From Aurantibacter_A sp965215845 (GTDB taxonomy: Bacteria; Bacteroidota; Bacteroidia; Flavobacteriales; Flavobacteriaceae), in contig CBDCEL010000004.1 of the NCBI GenBank assembly GCA_965215845.1, positions 2,480,001 to 2,544,000 on the forward strand: a stretch of DNA of 64,000 nt, in the 5' to 3' direction. The position numbers and the translations under genes are program-made. The notes beneath the pieces are model-generated. The model saw only the letters and a list, made by a program, of their open reading frames with translations. It made no database searches and was not told the origin of the DNA. This document shows positions 1-9,647 of this stretch, piece after piece; the stretch's first letter is position 1, and the number at the start of each line of letters is the position of its first letter.

Positions 1-498
1 ATCATTTTTCTTGTGAGTGGATTTTGGCATGGTGCGAACTGGACCTTCATCGTTTGGGGCGCACTTAATGCAATTTATTTTTTGCCCCTTTTGCTGACGC
101 AAAACAATAGAAATAACCTCGATGTTGTTGCAAAGGGGAGGTACGTACCCAGTCTTAAAGAGGCTTCGGCAATTTTGTTGACTTTCGTTTTGACTGTTTT
201 CGCTTGGATATTTTTTCGCGCTGAGAATATGACCCATGCGTTCAACTATATTACCGACATTTTTAAAGACCCAGAATCGTTTGTTACGTTCGGCATCTAT
301 TGGCAATACAAGAAAATCATTCTGTTCATCACTGTATTTATGGTAATTGAATGGTTGGGTAGAGATGGGGCGTATGCCATTGAATCCCTTGGCAAAAATT
401 GGAAACGCCCAATACGTTATGCGATGTACTATGGGATTGTGTTGGCAATTTTTTGGTTTGGGGGAGAGGAACAACAATTTATATATTTCCAATTCTAG
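1..498 (+). CDS. MBOAT family O-acyltransferase, C-terminal part (cut by window start)
   Basis: The reading frame is open from base 1, so only the last 165 residues are present. The motif SGFWHGANWTF near the start of the fragment is the hallmark of AlgI/DltB-type membrane-bound O-acyltransferases, and its histidine is the invariant one of the family. Several hydrophobic segments follow. Such proteins move acetyl groups across the inner membrane onto extracellular polysaccharides. The SGNH gene begins 5 bases downstream, a usual pairing in polysaccharide O-acetylation. The substrate is probably the polymer made by the adjacent minus-strand locus, but that is inferred from position only. Confidence 0.85.
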   Translation: MIFLVSGFWHGANWTFIVWGALNAIYFLPLLLTQNNRNNLDVVAKGRYVPSLKEASAILLTFVLTVFAWIFFRAENMTHAFNYITDIFKDPESFVTFGIYWQYKKIILFITVFMVIEWLGRDGAYAIESLGKNWKRPIRYAMYYGIVLAIFWFGGEEQQFIYFQF

Positions 499-503
499 GC
501 CTC

Positions 504-1424
504 ATGACGCGCTTTTTGAAAAGAATCTTTCTGTTCGCAATACCACTTCTAATCTTGATTGGATGGGCCATAGCCAAGTATGGAACAACTTTGCCAAATT
601 TGTCGAACAGTCTTTCTTTTAATTCCAAAATGCTTTTTCTAAAAGAAAACGGAACTGATAATGAGCTTGACGTGATGGCAATCGGATCTTCTATGAGCCT
701 CAACAATATCCATTCTCGGTCAATGGTAGATAGGTATGGCCCTGAATATCTGAATATCTCCTCTTGGGGCCAGACCATCGAAGAAGATTATGAGTTGTTA
801 AAAATTTTTGCCCCCAGGTTCAAACCAAAGACATTGGTTATTTCTAGTAATTTCATGGACTTTGAGAATAACCCGATTACCATTAAATACAATTTGCTAG
901 ACACCTATGTTTTCGAGAATAAACCATTATCGGGTTTTGATTTGCGCTATAACATCAAGAATGCCGAAGACTATCGACTATACCTCAAAGAAAAAAATGG
1001 ATATAAGTATTTAGACTATGATGAAAATGGAGGGATAAACCTTGAACCCAAGGATTTTAAGATTGAATCTGGACGATGGAATGGGAGACAAATCGGGGAA
1101 TCATCATTAGATTCGAAACACTATCGATATTTAGACAGTATATCGAACTTCTGCAGGTCAAATGACATTTCCTTCCTATTCGTTCAGGCCCCCTTTCGAA
1201 ATGGATTTTACAATGAATTAAAAGGTTATCAAATAGATTCGCTGCAAAATCATGTCAATAGAACCAAGGCAATCTTGTACCGATATGGCCACCAATATGT
1301 AAACAGCCTTGATTATTCATGGCCAGATAGTCTGTTCGTGGATTATTCGCATTTCAATGAAGTAGGGGCAAAGAAATACACCGAGTTGTTTCTGGGGCAG
1401 ACAGATAAAACCAATAGATATTGA
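504..1424 (+). CDS. SGNH-hydrolase-like membrane-anchored protein (MBOAT partner)
   Basis: 306 residues from the ATG that follows the MBOAT stop codon by 5 bases; a longer frame would run back into the MBOAT gene and was not used. Residues 3-22 form a hydrophobic N-terminal anchor. AIGSSMS at residues 59-65 resembles the GDS nucleophile block, and DYSH (D280, H283) fits the DxxH block of SGNH esterases/acetyltransferases. Proteins of this layout often act as the periplasmic partner of an MBOAT transporter, as AlgX/AlgJ and PatB do. It probably completes O-acetylation of the surface polysaccharide. The precise reaction is not known. Confidence 0.7.
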   Translation: MTRFLKRIFLFAIPLLILIGWAIAKYGTTLPNLSNSLSFNSKMLFLKENGTDNELDVMAIGSSMSLNNIHSRSMVDRYGPEYLNISSWGQTIEEDYELLKIFAPRFKPKTLVISSNFMDFENNPITIKYNLLDTYVFENKPLSGFDLRYNIKNAEDYRLYLKEKNGYKYLDYDENGGINLEPKDFKIESGRWNGRQIGESSLDSKHYRYLDSISNFCRSNDISFLFVQAPFRNGFYNELKGYQIDSLQNHVNRTKAILYRYGHQYVNSLDYSWPDSLFVDYSHFNEVGAKKYTELFLGQTDKTNRY

Positions 1425-1475
1425 ATTCAGGGCAATGTAGCCGACATCCAGTACGCATAGGGTCACTTGAAAATG

Positions 1476-2336
1476 TTATAGCCGTAATAACTTTTTAAGT
1501 ACGGGTAACACCGCCTTGAAAGTTTGCTTCATACCGGCAATTTGCACTGAGAACAGCAAAGGATGCAGTTTTTTATCCTTAAATCTGTCCAGTTCTTTCA
1601 CATCCATATTAATTAATTTGGAGAGTGCGGTTTTCGCAAACGGAATGCCGTGATGACCTGTATTAAAACTGAAGCAGTTTAGGCCCAACTCTTTTATATG
1701 GTCGAATTGTTCGACATCCCAATCACTTTTGTTTGACCTGAAATAGTATATCTTGAGAGGATCTTTAATAAACTTCTTTACGTCATAGTATGGTCTTAGG
1801 CTCTGGTCATGTTGCTTTCTGAAAATGATGGGATCAACACTTTGGGACGACTTTTCAAGTAACGAATCGACCTCAAATTGTCCGTTGAAGGTGTATATCT
1901 GTTTTGCATCCAGCCCTTGCCCGAACAGCACGGCGGCAAAACCACCAGACGAACTTCCTATTGTCACTGTTTTGAAACCTTCGGTAACCTGCTTTAGGAA
2001 CTCAAGCATTTTGGCCGGATCGGTGATTTTCGAGTTGATTCCGGTTAAGTACCACTGCTTGTGAACATCCCTCATGAAAATGTGTTTTGAAGCTTTTTCT
2101 ATTCTTGTACCATACCATTCGAAGCGATTTTCCTTGAGAATATGCCGATCGAACACTTCTTCTTCATTTGGATAATAAATGTTGTTGCTGCTAAAATAAA
2201 TTGCACAGATTTTCTCGCCAGAGCGATTTGGGGTCGGGGTGTTTTCAATTAAATAGTTGTCATGGTCAGTATATACCGAATTCACCAATTCGGAATCTGT
2301 CTGAAAGACAAAATCGTGTTTAAAAAGCGAGCTCAT
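1476..2336 (-). CDS. Alpha/beta-hydrolase-fold protein of polysaccharide locus, unknown substrate
   Basis: 286 residues without signal peptide. GSSSGG at 127-132, preceded by a hydrophobic strand (TVTI), has the shape of a nucleophile elbow with Ser129, and a His-rich stretch (GHHG) near residue 230 could supply the catalytic histidine. It is the last minus-strand gene of the polysaccharide cluster, 218 bases beyond the glycosyltransferase, and converges with the MBOAT/SGNH pair. Similar proteins occur in capsule loci where their role is unclear. An esterase or a non-catalytic transfer role are both possible; I assign only the fold. Confidence 0.55.
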   Translation of the reverse strand: MSSLFKHDFVFQTDSELVNSVYTDHDNYLIENTPTPNRSGEKICAIYFSSNNIYYPNEEEVFDRHILKENRFEWYGTRIEKASKHIFMRDVHKQWYLTGINSKITDPAKMLEFLKQVTEGFKTVTIGSSSGGFAAVLFGQGLDAKQIYTFNGQFEVDSLLEKSSQSVDPIIFRKQHDQSLRPYYDVKKFIKDPLKIYYFRSNKSDWDVEQFDHIKELGLNCFSFNTGHHGIPFAKTALSKLINMDVKELDRFKDKKLHPLLFSVQIAGMKQTFKAVLPVLKKLLRL

Positions 2337-2554
2337 TGGGATAGGGCTTGTACGACCGACGACGATGGAATTAAATCCACAATTCGTCAGACTCGGTACC
2401 AGATTATCCTAACGGAGCTTACACATCCAATATTGTATCAAACAGGAACAAGTGAATTTTTAAGATGATGAAATAGAGCTATTTAAAAACCTAGACCGGA
2501 CAGATTGGGACTAAATACGGAAAGCCGGTATTTAGCCTGTAATACAGAATTTTT

Positions 2555-3571
2555 TTACTGGGTTAACCTCTTGATGTGCCCGTCAATTTTATCGGCAAAA
2601 GCCCTCCAGCTGTTGTTCTCAAAAAAATTCTCGATTTTCGAATCGCTGGCCTCATTACCTTCTGGCTTGTCCTTAACAATTTGCACGATATCACTGAACT
2701 TATCGAAAATATGAACATTGGGAAGATATGCCAAGTCTTTAAATGCCCCATGGTTAGGACCGACTATTTCGGTGTTCATTCGAAGGGTATCCATTAGGGC
2801 TCCAGAACTGAGCACCGAATCTGAGCTATAGGTAAACATTGTGTATTGAGATTGGGCCGCGAAATCAGCGATTGCGTCCATTTCATAGAACTTATTTTCG
2901 TAGGTGACGTTCTCTGTCAGGCAAGAAACAAGTTCGTCTTCATAGTTTTGGTCATAACAACGTCCGACAATCAGAATTCGGTGCTGTTGAAAACTTTTTT
3001 CGGCTTTTGCGAATTTCAGAAACTTGACAATATTCTTATAGGGGTGGATGGTACCCCAAAAAAAGAAGTCATATTTCTTTTCTTTCATTACGGTTTTGAG
3101 CCTCGCCTTTATGGGATGAATTTCGTATACTACTTTTTTTACGTGCTTGGGATAATTCGTCTTTACGAATTCGACTCCTTCATGGGAGTGGGTCAAGATG
3201 AGGTCTGCCTTTTTCATCATACGATCGAACATGAAATCTGTCCAAAAATTTTGCTTCGTATTATGTGAGTACCTGTTGTGGAGCACCCAAATGATTTTAT
3301 TTCCAGTGAACTTCCTCAGTACAAGAAAAACGATGAAAAAAAGAACTTGCAGTTTACCGTACCTTCTTCGCGGTATTTCCTCGATCCAGTTGAAGATATA
3401 TATTTCGGCCGTTCTTAGGTATTTGAAAAAATCAAGCACTCCCCTTGAGTTGAACTTTTTGTTGACAACTTCATTGTGGATTGAAAGGGCATTTTCGAAA
3501 TCCGATGCATAGGAATTCTGAATGTCATCTTTCTTCAATTCGATTTTTGGATAGAAATAGATTTTGGTCAT
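2555..3571 (-). CDS. Glycosyltransferase, GT-B type
   Basis: 338 residues. The N-terminal half contains IIWVLHNRYSHN near residue 95, typical of the acceptor domain of GT-B enzymes. The C-terminal half has FFFWGTIHPYKN near 170 (the phosphate-binding glycine/lysine region) and a block SSGALMDTLRMN near 260 in place of the usual EFGLP-type donor motif. It probably adds a sugar to the undecaprenyl-linked repeat unit at the cytoplasmic face. It lies 67 bases after the fucosyltransferase-like gene in the same direction. Donor and linkage cannot be read from the sequence. Confidence 0.7.
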   Translation of the reverse strand: MTKIYFYPKIELKKDDIQNSYASDFENALSIHNEVVNKKFNSRGVLDFFKYLRTAEIYIFNWIEEIPRRRYGKLQVLFFIVFLVLRKFTGNKIIWVLHNRYSHNTKQNFWTDFMFDRMMKKADLILTHSHEGVEFVKTNYPKHVKKVVYEIHPIKARLKTVMKEKKYDFFFWGTIHPYKNIVKFLKFAKAEKSFQQHRILIVGRCYDQNYEDELVSCLTENVTYENKFYEMDAIADFAAQSQYTMFTYSSDSVLSSGALMDTLRMNTEIVGPNHGAFKDLAYLPNVHIFDKFSDIVQIVKDKPEGNEASDSKIENFFENNSWRAFADKIDGHIKRLTQ

Positions 3572-3638
3572 GGAAATGGGTAAGACTCAGAATTTAAGAT
3601 TTGATGATACTGCCATTCGACAACTTTTGATGTAGACA

Positions 3639-4481
3639 TTATTTTGTATTGCTGGTTTTGTATACCTGCTCTAGCGGGATATTATTTATCTGCGAGGCAA
3701 CTTCGGAAAAAGAACTATAATAGCTGCCCAATATTTTTTTACATTTCGAAAGACAATAGATGTCGATTAAGGCATCTTGTATGCCCTTTTCTAAATTCCT
3801 GTCAAGAACTTTTTCATGAAGAAGAATTCTCTCACCGTATCTATTTTTGATCTCTTTCGCTGTTTCTGGCGAGTCAGTGGCAAGAAAGAACTTTGTGCTG
3901 CCACTTTTCTCGATTTCTCGATCCATTAACTCCATAAAACCGGATAACGGACTGAACTTGACCGAATTGGCATTATCGGTTCTTCTGATATGTATACCGA
4001 TCGTGTTTTCGGAAAAGCGTTGCGTATGCCCATTTATGATTTTCTGAAGCTTTTCGATAGGCGTAAAAATACTGAACAACGGTTCTGATTTATAAAAATG
4101 TTCAACGGTGTTGATATAGATTCGCCTAAATTTTTTTAGTTCTTCGAAGTTGAACCCCTGGTTTTCGAGGACGATGATTTCGTCATTGAAGAGATAATGG
4201 TCATAGCCCCTTGGCAAAAAGAGACCAATTTTTCGTAAAGCTTTGGTCATCCTATTTTTTAGTGCGAGCTGCTTTCGGCCAATATCATATTCGTCATATG
4301 TTACGTTCTTTGGCAATTCGAATAAATGGTCGAAACTACAGTTCAATTCAAAACTCTTTTCCCATATCAAATGAATTGGCCGACCGAATTCTTTGGCCAG
4401 GGCATAAGAAGAATCTAAAGCCCGCATTCTATTTGCAAGACCCCCAAAAGGTTTGATCGTGATCATTTGTGATGGATTCAT
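3639..4481 (-). CDS. Fucosyltransferase-like glycosyltransferase (GT11/GT23/NodZ-like)
   Basis: 280 residues. GGLANRM (13-19) is the N-terminal nucleotide-sugar region, and HIRRTD (164-169) is motif I of alpha-1,2/alpha-1,6-fucosyltransferases, where the arginine contacts GDP-fucose. FFLATDSPE (198-206) and a final block around 240-262 (DIYCLSKC, then SSFSEVA) complete the family pattern. The start overlaps the upstream GT4 stop by 4 bases, so translation is probably coupled. No GDP-fucose synthesis genes lie in the window, so the donor must come from elsewhere or differ from GDP-fucose. Confidence 0.7.
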   Translation of the reverse strand: MNPSQMITIKPFGGLANRMRALDSSYALAKEFGRPIHLIWEKSFELNCSFDHLFELPKNVTYDEYDIGRKQLALKNRMTKALRKIGLFLPRGYDHYLFNDEIIVLENQGFNFEELKKFRRIYINTVEHFYKSEPLFSIFTPIEKLQKIINGHTQRFSENTIGIHIRRTDNANSVKFSPLSGFMELMDREIEKSGSTKFFLATDSPETAKEIKNRYGERILLHEKVLDRNLEKGIQDALIDIYCLSKCKKILGSYYSSFSEVASQINNIPLEQVYKTSNTK

Positions 4482-5821
4482 TGTTCGTGGGCGTCTTTTT
4501 GGGAAATCGCCGAAACAAGTACCTGTTGAAATTGTTTTGACACCTTGGAGATACTATGATTGTTTTCGGCAATGTCAATTGCGTTCAGTGCGATTTTCTT
4601 TCTTCTGTTTTCATCTTTTATCAAATCGATAATTGATCGGGTCAATAAATCAATGTCGTTCTTTGTTATGGTTTGGGCCCAATGATGACTTTTAGCATAT
4701 TTGACCAATGCGGTGTCCTCTGGGGCGTATATTATTATTGGGGTACCGCTAACCATATATTCGGCAGCTTTGGTAGGCATCGATAATTTGAAAAAGCTAA
4801 TAGACCTATCGCCGAAATCATAGGGCAACATAAGAAAATCGGCTTTGCCAAAGACCTTTGGAAGCTCCTTGTAAGGTACGAAGCCTCTATGCGAGACAAA
4901 ACTGTAATTTGATATCCATTCAGGGGCATCTTCGGCCTGGATGATAAATTCACAGTTCATGCCAAGTGTCGTATTTACCTTTGAAATCGCCTTGGCTATT
5001 GACAATAGCGATTCATCGATACCTAGACCTGTTCTGCCGGCATATAGGATTGTTGGATTTTGGCCAAGCTGATATTCATTTCTTTGGCCACCCTTCCAGA
5101 AATTGAGATCCACGGGATTGTGAAATGTGCCAAAAGACTTGCCATATCTTTTTTTGTATTCTTGGGCCATATAATCACTTATTGCCAATGGCACATCGGT
5201 ACCTGCAATCAGGTGCCTGAATTCTTTGTCGACCTTTTTTTTCCAATAATTCTTCATGAAGCCCGATTCACCGATCAATGAAGGCCAATCGTCCATCATA
5301 TGAAAAACAAATGGCTTGTTAAGATGCCGCTGAACCTGAACGGTAAACAGAATTTCCTCTAAGGTGGTACATTGTGCGTAGATGATATCCGGAGAAAAAT
5401 CAGCAAGCCAATCGCAGAATTTTTTAGATAGATTGGTTCTTGCCATGATGTTGTTCAAACCAAAATAATCCAGTACGGGATATAGGTAGTTCAAAACAAA
5501 ATTGACCCTGGTAGAAGATTTGGAATCGCTTGTCACGATTTTCTCCTTGGTGCTATCGGTAAGCCGTATACGACCACTTGGGTATTTTCTGCCGAAAATA
5601 CTGAAAGGGAAAATCCACCTGCGTTCTTCATGCCCCAGTTGATAGTAATTGTTGCATAGATTTGAATTGGTATGGTTTCCCAACAGATAACCTGAACAGG
5701 CTACCGCCAGTTTTTCGCTATCCCAATTGGCGAACAAATTTGATAGGGTGATACCTCCGCCCTTGATGTTGTCGAAAGGTTGATTAAGAATCAAGACCTT
5801 TGGTAAAGCCATTTTGCTCAA
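4478..5821 (-). CDS. Glycosyltransferase family 4 protein
   Basis: 447 residues. N-terminal GT-B domain with LNQPFDNIKGGGIT (the Gly-rich loop of GT4 enzymes), then NPTILYAGRTGLG near residue 260 at the start of the donor domain, and MLPYDFGD...KAAEYMVSGTPII near 350-385, the region carrying the donor-binding glutamate. The first 38 bases lie within the upstream polymerase gene, and the end overlaps the next gene by 4 bases, so the block 7136-3639 is tightly coupled. Probable role: repeat-unit assembly on the lipid carrier. Linkage unknown. Confidence 0.8.
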   Translation of the reverse strand: MSKMALPKVLILNQPFDNIKGGGITLSNLFANWDSEKLAVACSGYLLGNHTNSNLCNNYYQLGHEERRWIFPFSIFGRKYPSGRIRLTDSTKEKIVTSDSKSSTRVNFVLNYLYPVLDYFGLNNIMARTNLSKKFCDWLADFSPDIIYAQCTTLEEILFTVQVQRHLNKPFVFHMMDDWPSLIGESGFMKNYWKKKVDKEFRHLIAGTDVPLAISDYMAQEYKKRYGKSFGTFHNPVDLNFWKGGQRNEYQLGQNPTILYAGRTGLGIDESLLSIAKAISKVNTTLGMNCEFIIQAEDAPEWISNYSFVSHRGFVPYKELPKVFGKADFLMLPYDFGDRSISFFKLSMPTKAAEYMVSGTPIIIYAPEDTALVKYAKSHHWAQTITKNDIDLLTRSIIDLIKDENRRKKIALNAIDIAENNHSISKVSKQFQQVLVSAISQKDAHEQ

Positions 5822-7136
5822 AATGATTTTGATTGGTTAATATAATACCATCTTCATCATCTTCCCCTTTATTAAGAAAATATTCTTTGAGTGCAATATC
5901 GGGTATTTCCCTAATTTTTTTGCTGTAACAAATACCTGCCGATAGCCAAACCAAAAGATAGTTGATCGAAAAAGCAAAGACGTTGGCCGGGTATAGACAG
6001 AGCACCCAAAACAGAATCCACGAGGCGGCGGCCTTTGACAATACATTGCGCGATTGAAATAGGCCTTTGAATATCGCAGGAATCAACAACAATAAGAGCA
6101 GAATCAAATATATGGATCCGTTTTTGAGTATGATGTTCAAATAATCTGTTTCTATCACTTTGCGATAACCGACAACTTGATAATTGTTGTCGATGTTTGG
6201 GCAAAAATAAGCGCCATCGAATCCACGACCAAAAATCCAGTCCCTCAACCTAAAATCATTGATTAGGCAGTCTTCAACCCCCCCTCTCGTATCTTCGTCG
6301 ATTCGGGTCGTTATATTATCAAAAAAACCGCCCTTGTTTGTATTGTACAGTTCAATTGACAAAATCAGAACGCCAAAACTTACCAAAAATGCCGCCATAA
6401 TTGCAATGAGCTTATATCTTGATTTAAAGACATATATTATGGTGGCAATCATCATTGGTAAAAAAGACATAAATATCAATGCTCTCCTTGCCCTAAAAAC
6501 TGCAATTAATAGCGTGGTTATTATGACACCTATGGCAATGACCCTAACCTTTTTAGAGTTGTACGAAAAGGTTAGCAGCAAAAATCCTGATCCGATACTG
6601 AGCCATTTGGCAAAATATTCAAAGATATATCTGTCGTTGTCGACCGATTCCGACCCATAAATGGTGAAGACTTTGTCTTGAAACAACACGACAAATACAA
6701 AGAACACACAAGCCAAAATGGCAACGGCGATTATCGTTCTTTTGAGCAACAACAATTTTTTAGGGATAAAGACGACCAAGGGCACCAGATAAGCGGGAAG
6801 AGCCGATTCTCCACTGAACAGCATTAATTTGATGAATGCATAGTCCAATTTGAGGCTCCAAGCTGCCAAAATATAAAACCAAATGAACAAAAATGCCAGG
6901 AGTATTTTGACATAGCCGGTAGTGGTTTTTTTGAACCTAATCGAGGAAAACAAAGCGAATACGACCATTCCCAACCCGATTAATGATAGCAGCTCGTTGG
7001 CCAAAATGATCATATATGGCGGGTTGACCCGGTTGAGCACGAAGGCAAAACTGTACAGTACATAGCCAATCAAAAAGATATTGATGTTTCTAGATTGAAT
7101 ATGCTCCAGCTTTTCTTTCATCGAATCACTTATCAA
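5784..7136 (-). CDS. O-antigen/capsule polymerase, Wzy-like membrane protein
   Basis: 450 residues with about ten to eleven hydrophobic spans and a large hydrophilic loop (roughly residues 265-330) containing GRGFDGAYF, as expected for Wzy/O-antigen ligase family proteins, which are weakly conserved in sequence. The C-terminal tail is acidic and cytoplasmic-looking. It lies between the flippase gene (16 bases upstream) and a GT4 gene whose start it overlaps by 38 bases. The single-polymerase context with Wzx, Wza and Wzc makes repeat-unit polymerisation the likely role; a ligase cannot be excluded. Confidence 0.7.
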   Translation of the reverse strand: MISDSMKEKLEHIQSRNINIFLIGYVLYSFAFVLNRVNPPYMIILANELLSLIGLGMVVFALFSSIRFKKTTTGYVKILLAFLFIWFYILAAWSLKLDYAFIKLMLFSGESALPAYLVPLVVFIPKKLLLLKRTIIAVAILACVFFVFVVLFQDKVFTIYGSESVDNDRYIFEYFAKWLSIGSGFLLLTFSYNSKKVRVIAIGVIITTLLIAVFRARRALIFMSFLPMMIATIIYVFKSRYKLIAIMAAFLVSFGVLILSIELYNTNKGGFFDNITTRIDEDTRGGVEDCLINDFRLRDWIFGRGFDGAYFCPNIDNNYQVVGYRKVIETDYLNIILKNGSIYLILLLLLLIPAIFKGLFQSRNVLSKAAASWILFWVLCLYPANVFAFSINYLLVWLSAGICYSKKIREIPDIALKEYFLNKGEDDEDGIILTNQNHFEQNGFTKGLDS

Positions 7137-7152
7137 CTACCTAAGGCGTCAA

Positions 7153-8520
7153 CTATTTGTTCCAGACACCTACGGCGCTGTTGTTTAAAATTCTTCTGAC
7201 CTGTATCGCATACACGGCGCCCGTTACCATGAAAAAGATTGTGCTGATCAAGGTTATTCCGATAAGACCCCAGATTTTCCCCAAATAGATTACCAAGGGT
7301 ATGTATAATATGCCTGCCACGACGGAAACATATAGTTGCATTCTGATTTTGCCTATTCCGTTCAACAAGATGGTATAAATGGCCATCCAGACATAGCTTA
7401 TGACATAAGTGCTCATTGCCACGGAAAGTGAGAAGGGCACCTCGACTTTGTCACCAAGCCAAATATGGAATACCCAAGGTGAGACCGCCAATACCAGAAT
7501 GGTCAACCCCGACAGCGCCAGCCACAGTTGCTTGGTCTTCTTTAAGGTGTTCTTTACCCAGTCAATATCCCCTTTTGTGTAGGCTTCTGTATATGCACTC
7601 CATAATGGGGTGACCATAAGCATGTATATCATCGAAATCATAGTGAACAGCTTATAGGTCACACTGAAAACGGTCACTTTTTCCGGACCTAAAAGTTGTG
7701 TGATAACAATGTTGTCTGTACTTAGCATTAAAAGAACGGATATGTTGATTATAAAAAACTGCGTTCCAAGACCCATTAGTCCCTTAACGTGTTTCAGGCG
7801 AAAGAATTTTAACGAAGGGGCATACTTTTTGTATGAGGTATTGTAAAACCAGATTCCGGCCAGGATAAAAACGACTACCGGTACGGAACTTAAAGTAGCA
7901 CCTAGGTAAAGTAGGTTTCCCGAGGTAGTTTTTGTAAGCACAAAAACAATTATCAACGAAATCAAGCTTCCTAAAGTAGTGAGCAAAGAGCCTTTTGCGG
8001 GTTCATGGTTTGCGGTCAATACAATTGTGATCAACTGAAAGACAAATTGAATGCAGAAAAAGACAAATACCATCAAGGCCAATGTGCTCAATTCCGATTC
8101 CATTGCCGGTGGGCTGTTCAGAATATTGGCCCAACTTAAAAAGGGATTTACCATTAAAAAAAGAAGCAGAATAATTCCCATAACAAAAGCGAGTGAAACA
8201 TATGTGGTGCTAACATATATGCGCGCCTCCTCATCTTTACCTTGGGCCACTGCCTCGGCAAATTTGTTGCGAAGTCCGTGTCCGAAACCGATGTCAAAAT
8301 AAGTCAACCAGGCCACAATGCTGCTCAGGGTCAACCAAATACCATATCGTGTTGGATTTATATAGCTGATGGTCAATGGAACCATAAGAAAACCAATGGC
8401 AATACTGCCTCCTTTGATTGCCAATAGCCCAAGGATATTCTTTTTGGCCTTGATACTTCTTTCGTGACCTTTTGAAAGATGTCTCTGGACTAAGGAAATA
8501 ATCTGGTCTTTAAAAGTCAT
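7153..8520 (-). CDS. Polysaccharide flippase, Wzx/MOP superfamily
   Basis: 455 residues, about twelve to fourteen membrane helices spread over the whole length. The N-terminal KGGSIAIGFLMVPLTISYINPTRYG region, with the pattern of P..YG after helix 1, is typical of Wzx/RfbX proteins. It should move undecaprenyl-linked repeat units to the periplasmic side. The start overlaps the upstream glycosyltransferase stop by 4 bases and the polymerase follows 16 bases on, the usual wzx-wzy arrangement. Confidence 0.82.
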   Translation of the reverse strand: MTFKDQIISLVQRHLSKGHERSIKAKKNILGLLAIKGGSIAIGFLMVPLTISYINPTRYGIWLTLSSIVAWLTYFDIGFGHGLRNKFAEAVAQGKDEEARIYVSTTYVSLAFVMGIILLLFLMVNPFLSWANILNSPPAMESELSTLALMVFVFFCIQFVFQLITIVLTANHEPAKGSLLTTLGSLISLIIVFVLTKTTSGNLLYLGATLSSVPVVVFILAGIWFYNTSYKKYAPSLKFFRLKHVKGLMGLGTQFFIINISVLLMLSTDNIVITQLLGPEKVTVFSVTYKLFTMISMIYMLMVTPLWSAYTEAYTKGDIDWVKNTLKKTKQLWLALSGLTILVLAVSPWVFHIWLGDKVEVPFSLSVAMSTYVISYVWMAIYTILLNGIGKIRMQLYVSVVAGILYIPLVIYLGKIWGLIGITLISTIFFMVTGAVYAIQVRRILNNSAVGVWNK

Positions 8521-9644
8521 TTCTCATTGTCGGGGGTTAATTTTTTATCAAGAAGACCATTCGCGTGAGATATGATTTCATTGGAAAAGGAAGTGTAATT
8601 ATAAACCTCACGGCTTAACTTTTGACCTTTTCTTCCCATTTCTTGCGCAATTTCGGGATTTTCGATCAGATACGTTATTGCTTTTTTCCAACCCTTGTCG
8701 TCATAATAATCGACCAAAAGCCCAACACCTTCTTTCTCAATATCGAAAGCATAGGCCTTGTTGTTTGTTGCTATGATCGCCTTACCGGCCGCCATGGCCT
8801 CAAAACACACAGTACTGCCAAAAGGTGCAAACGAGACACTCTCTATAAGGGGTAAGACCACGGCCAAGCAATTATAATACTCCCCTCGTAACTGTCCGGT
8901 AGAGGTGAGGCCGGGGGTGATTGACGTATCGACATGCACATTAGAGGGAATCTCGGTAGCGAGTTCACTTGCGAAATTTGGCCGAGCAGTTATGCGTAGC
9001 TGAAAATCGATATTCTTAAATACCTCTAAAAGAGTGTTGTAATCTCTCGCCGCCCCTCCCGTGGAATAAAGAAAGTCAAGTGTCGGTGGTTGCGGTTGAT
9101 GGGCGTTGTATTTTTCAAAAAAATCATGATCGGCGCCCCAGCCTCTGAGATAGTCTGTATTTCCGCTAATCTTGTATTTTGCACTTTTCTCGGCCAACGC
9201 CCCGTTGATAAAAACAATTTTATCAATACCCTTAAAATAGACCCATCGGGTTAGGTATTGTCGTAAACGTTTTAAAGGGTTTTTCTTGTTTACCTCATAG
9301 GCTCTCTGGGCGATAGCAACAACCGGCTTATTGAAAAGCCCCAATATTTTGAACACCGCGATTAAAAAAGTGAACTGCATGAAGGGGTCGAAGATTATGT
9401 CGAACTCCTTTGCCCTTCGTAGCACGGTCAACTGTTGCTGCAGATTATTTATTCGAAGAAGTCGCCCCAATCGGTCCAATATTCCCGATGCGTTATTCGG
9501 GATAAAATGAACTTCGTATCCCTCTTTTTCAAATTGATCGTAACACCAAACATGATGCCGTGGCAATAGGTCGCCTCCGTTTTTCAGGTACTCCAATCCC
9601 TCGTCCAAAGAATAAAAAGGAAGTATTTCAAGCAGTCGTTTCAT
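8517..9644 (-). CDS. Glycosyltransferase family 4-like protein
   Basis: 375 residues of GT-B type. The donor domain begins with FLYSTGGAARDYNTLLE near residue 195, and the conserved segment CFEAMAAGKAIIATNN near 285-300 holds the donor-contacting glutamate. It follows the C-methyltransferase gene after 3 bases and overlaps the flippase gene by 4 bases. Its position directly after the CDP-sugar genes makes it a candidate for transferring the unusual deoxysugar, but that is inference from gene order only. Confidence 0.78.
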   Translation of the reverse strand: MKRLLEILPFYSLDEGLEYLKNGGDLLPRHHVWCYDQFEKEGYEVHFIPNNASGILDRLGRLLRINNLQQQLTVLRRAKEFDIIFDPFMQFTFLIAVFKILGLFNKPVVAIAQRAYEVNKKNPLKRLRQYLTRWVYFKGIDKIVFINGALAEKSAKYKISGNTDYLRGWGADHDFFEKYNAHQPQPPTLDFLYSTGGAARDYNTLLEVFKNIDFQLRITARPNFASELATEIPSNVHVDTSITPGLTSTGQLRGEYYNCLAVVLPLIESVSFAPFGSTVCFEAMAAGKAIIATNNKAYAFDIEKEGVGLLVDYYDDKGWKKAITYLIENPEIAQEMGRKGQKLSREVYNYTSFSNEIISHANGLLDKKLTPDNEK

Positions 9645-9647
9645 TGG

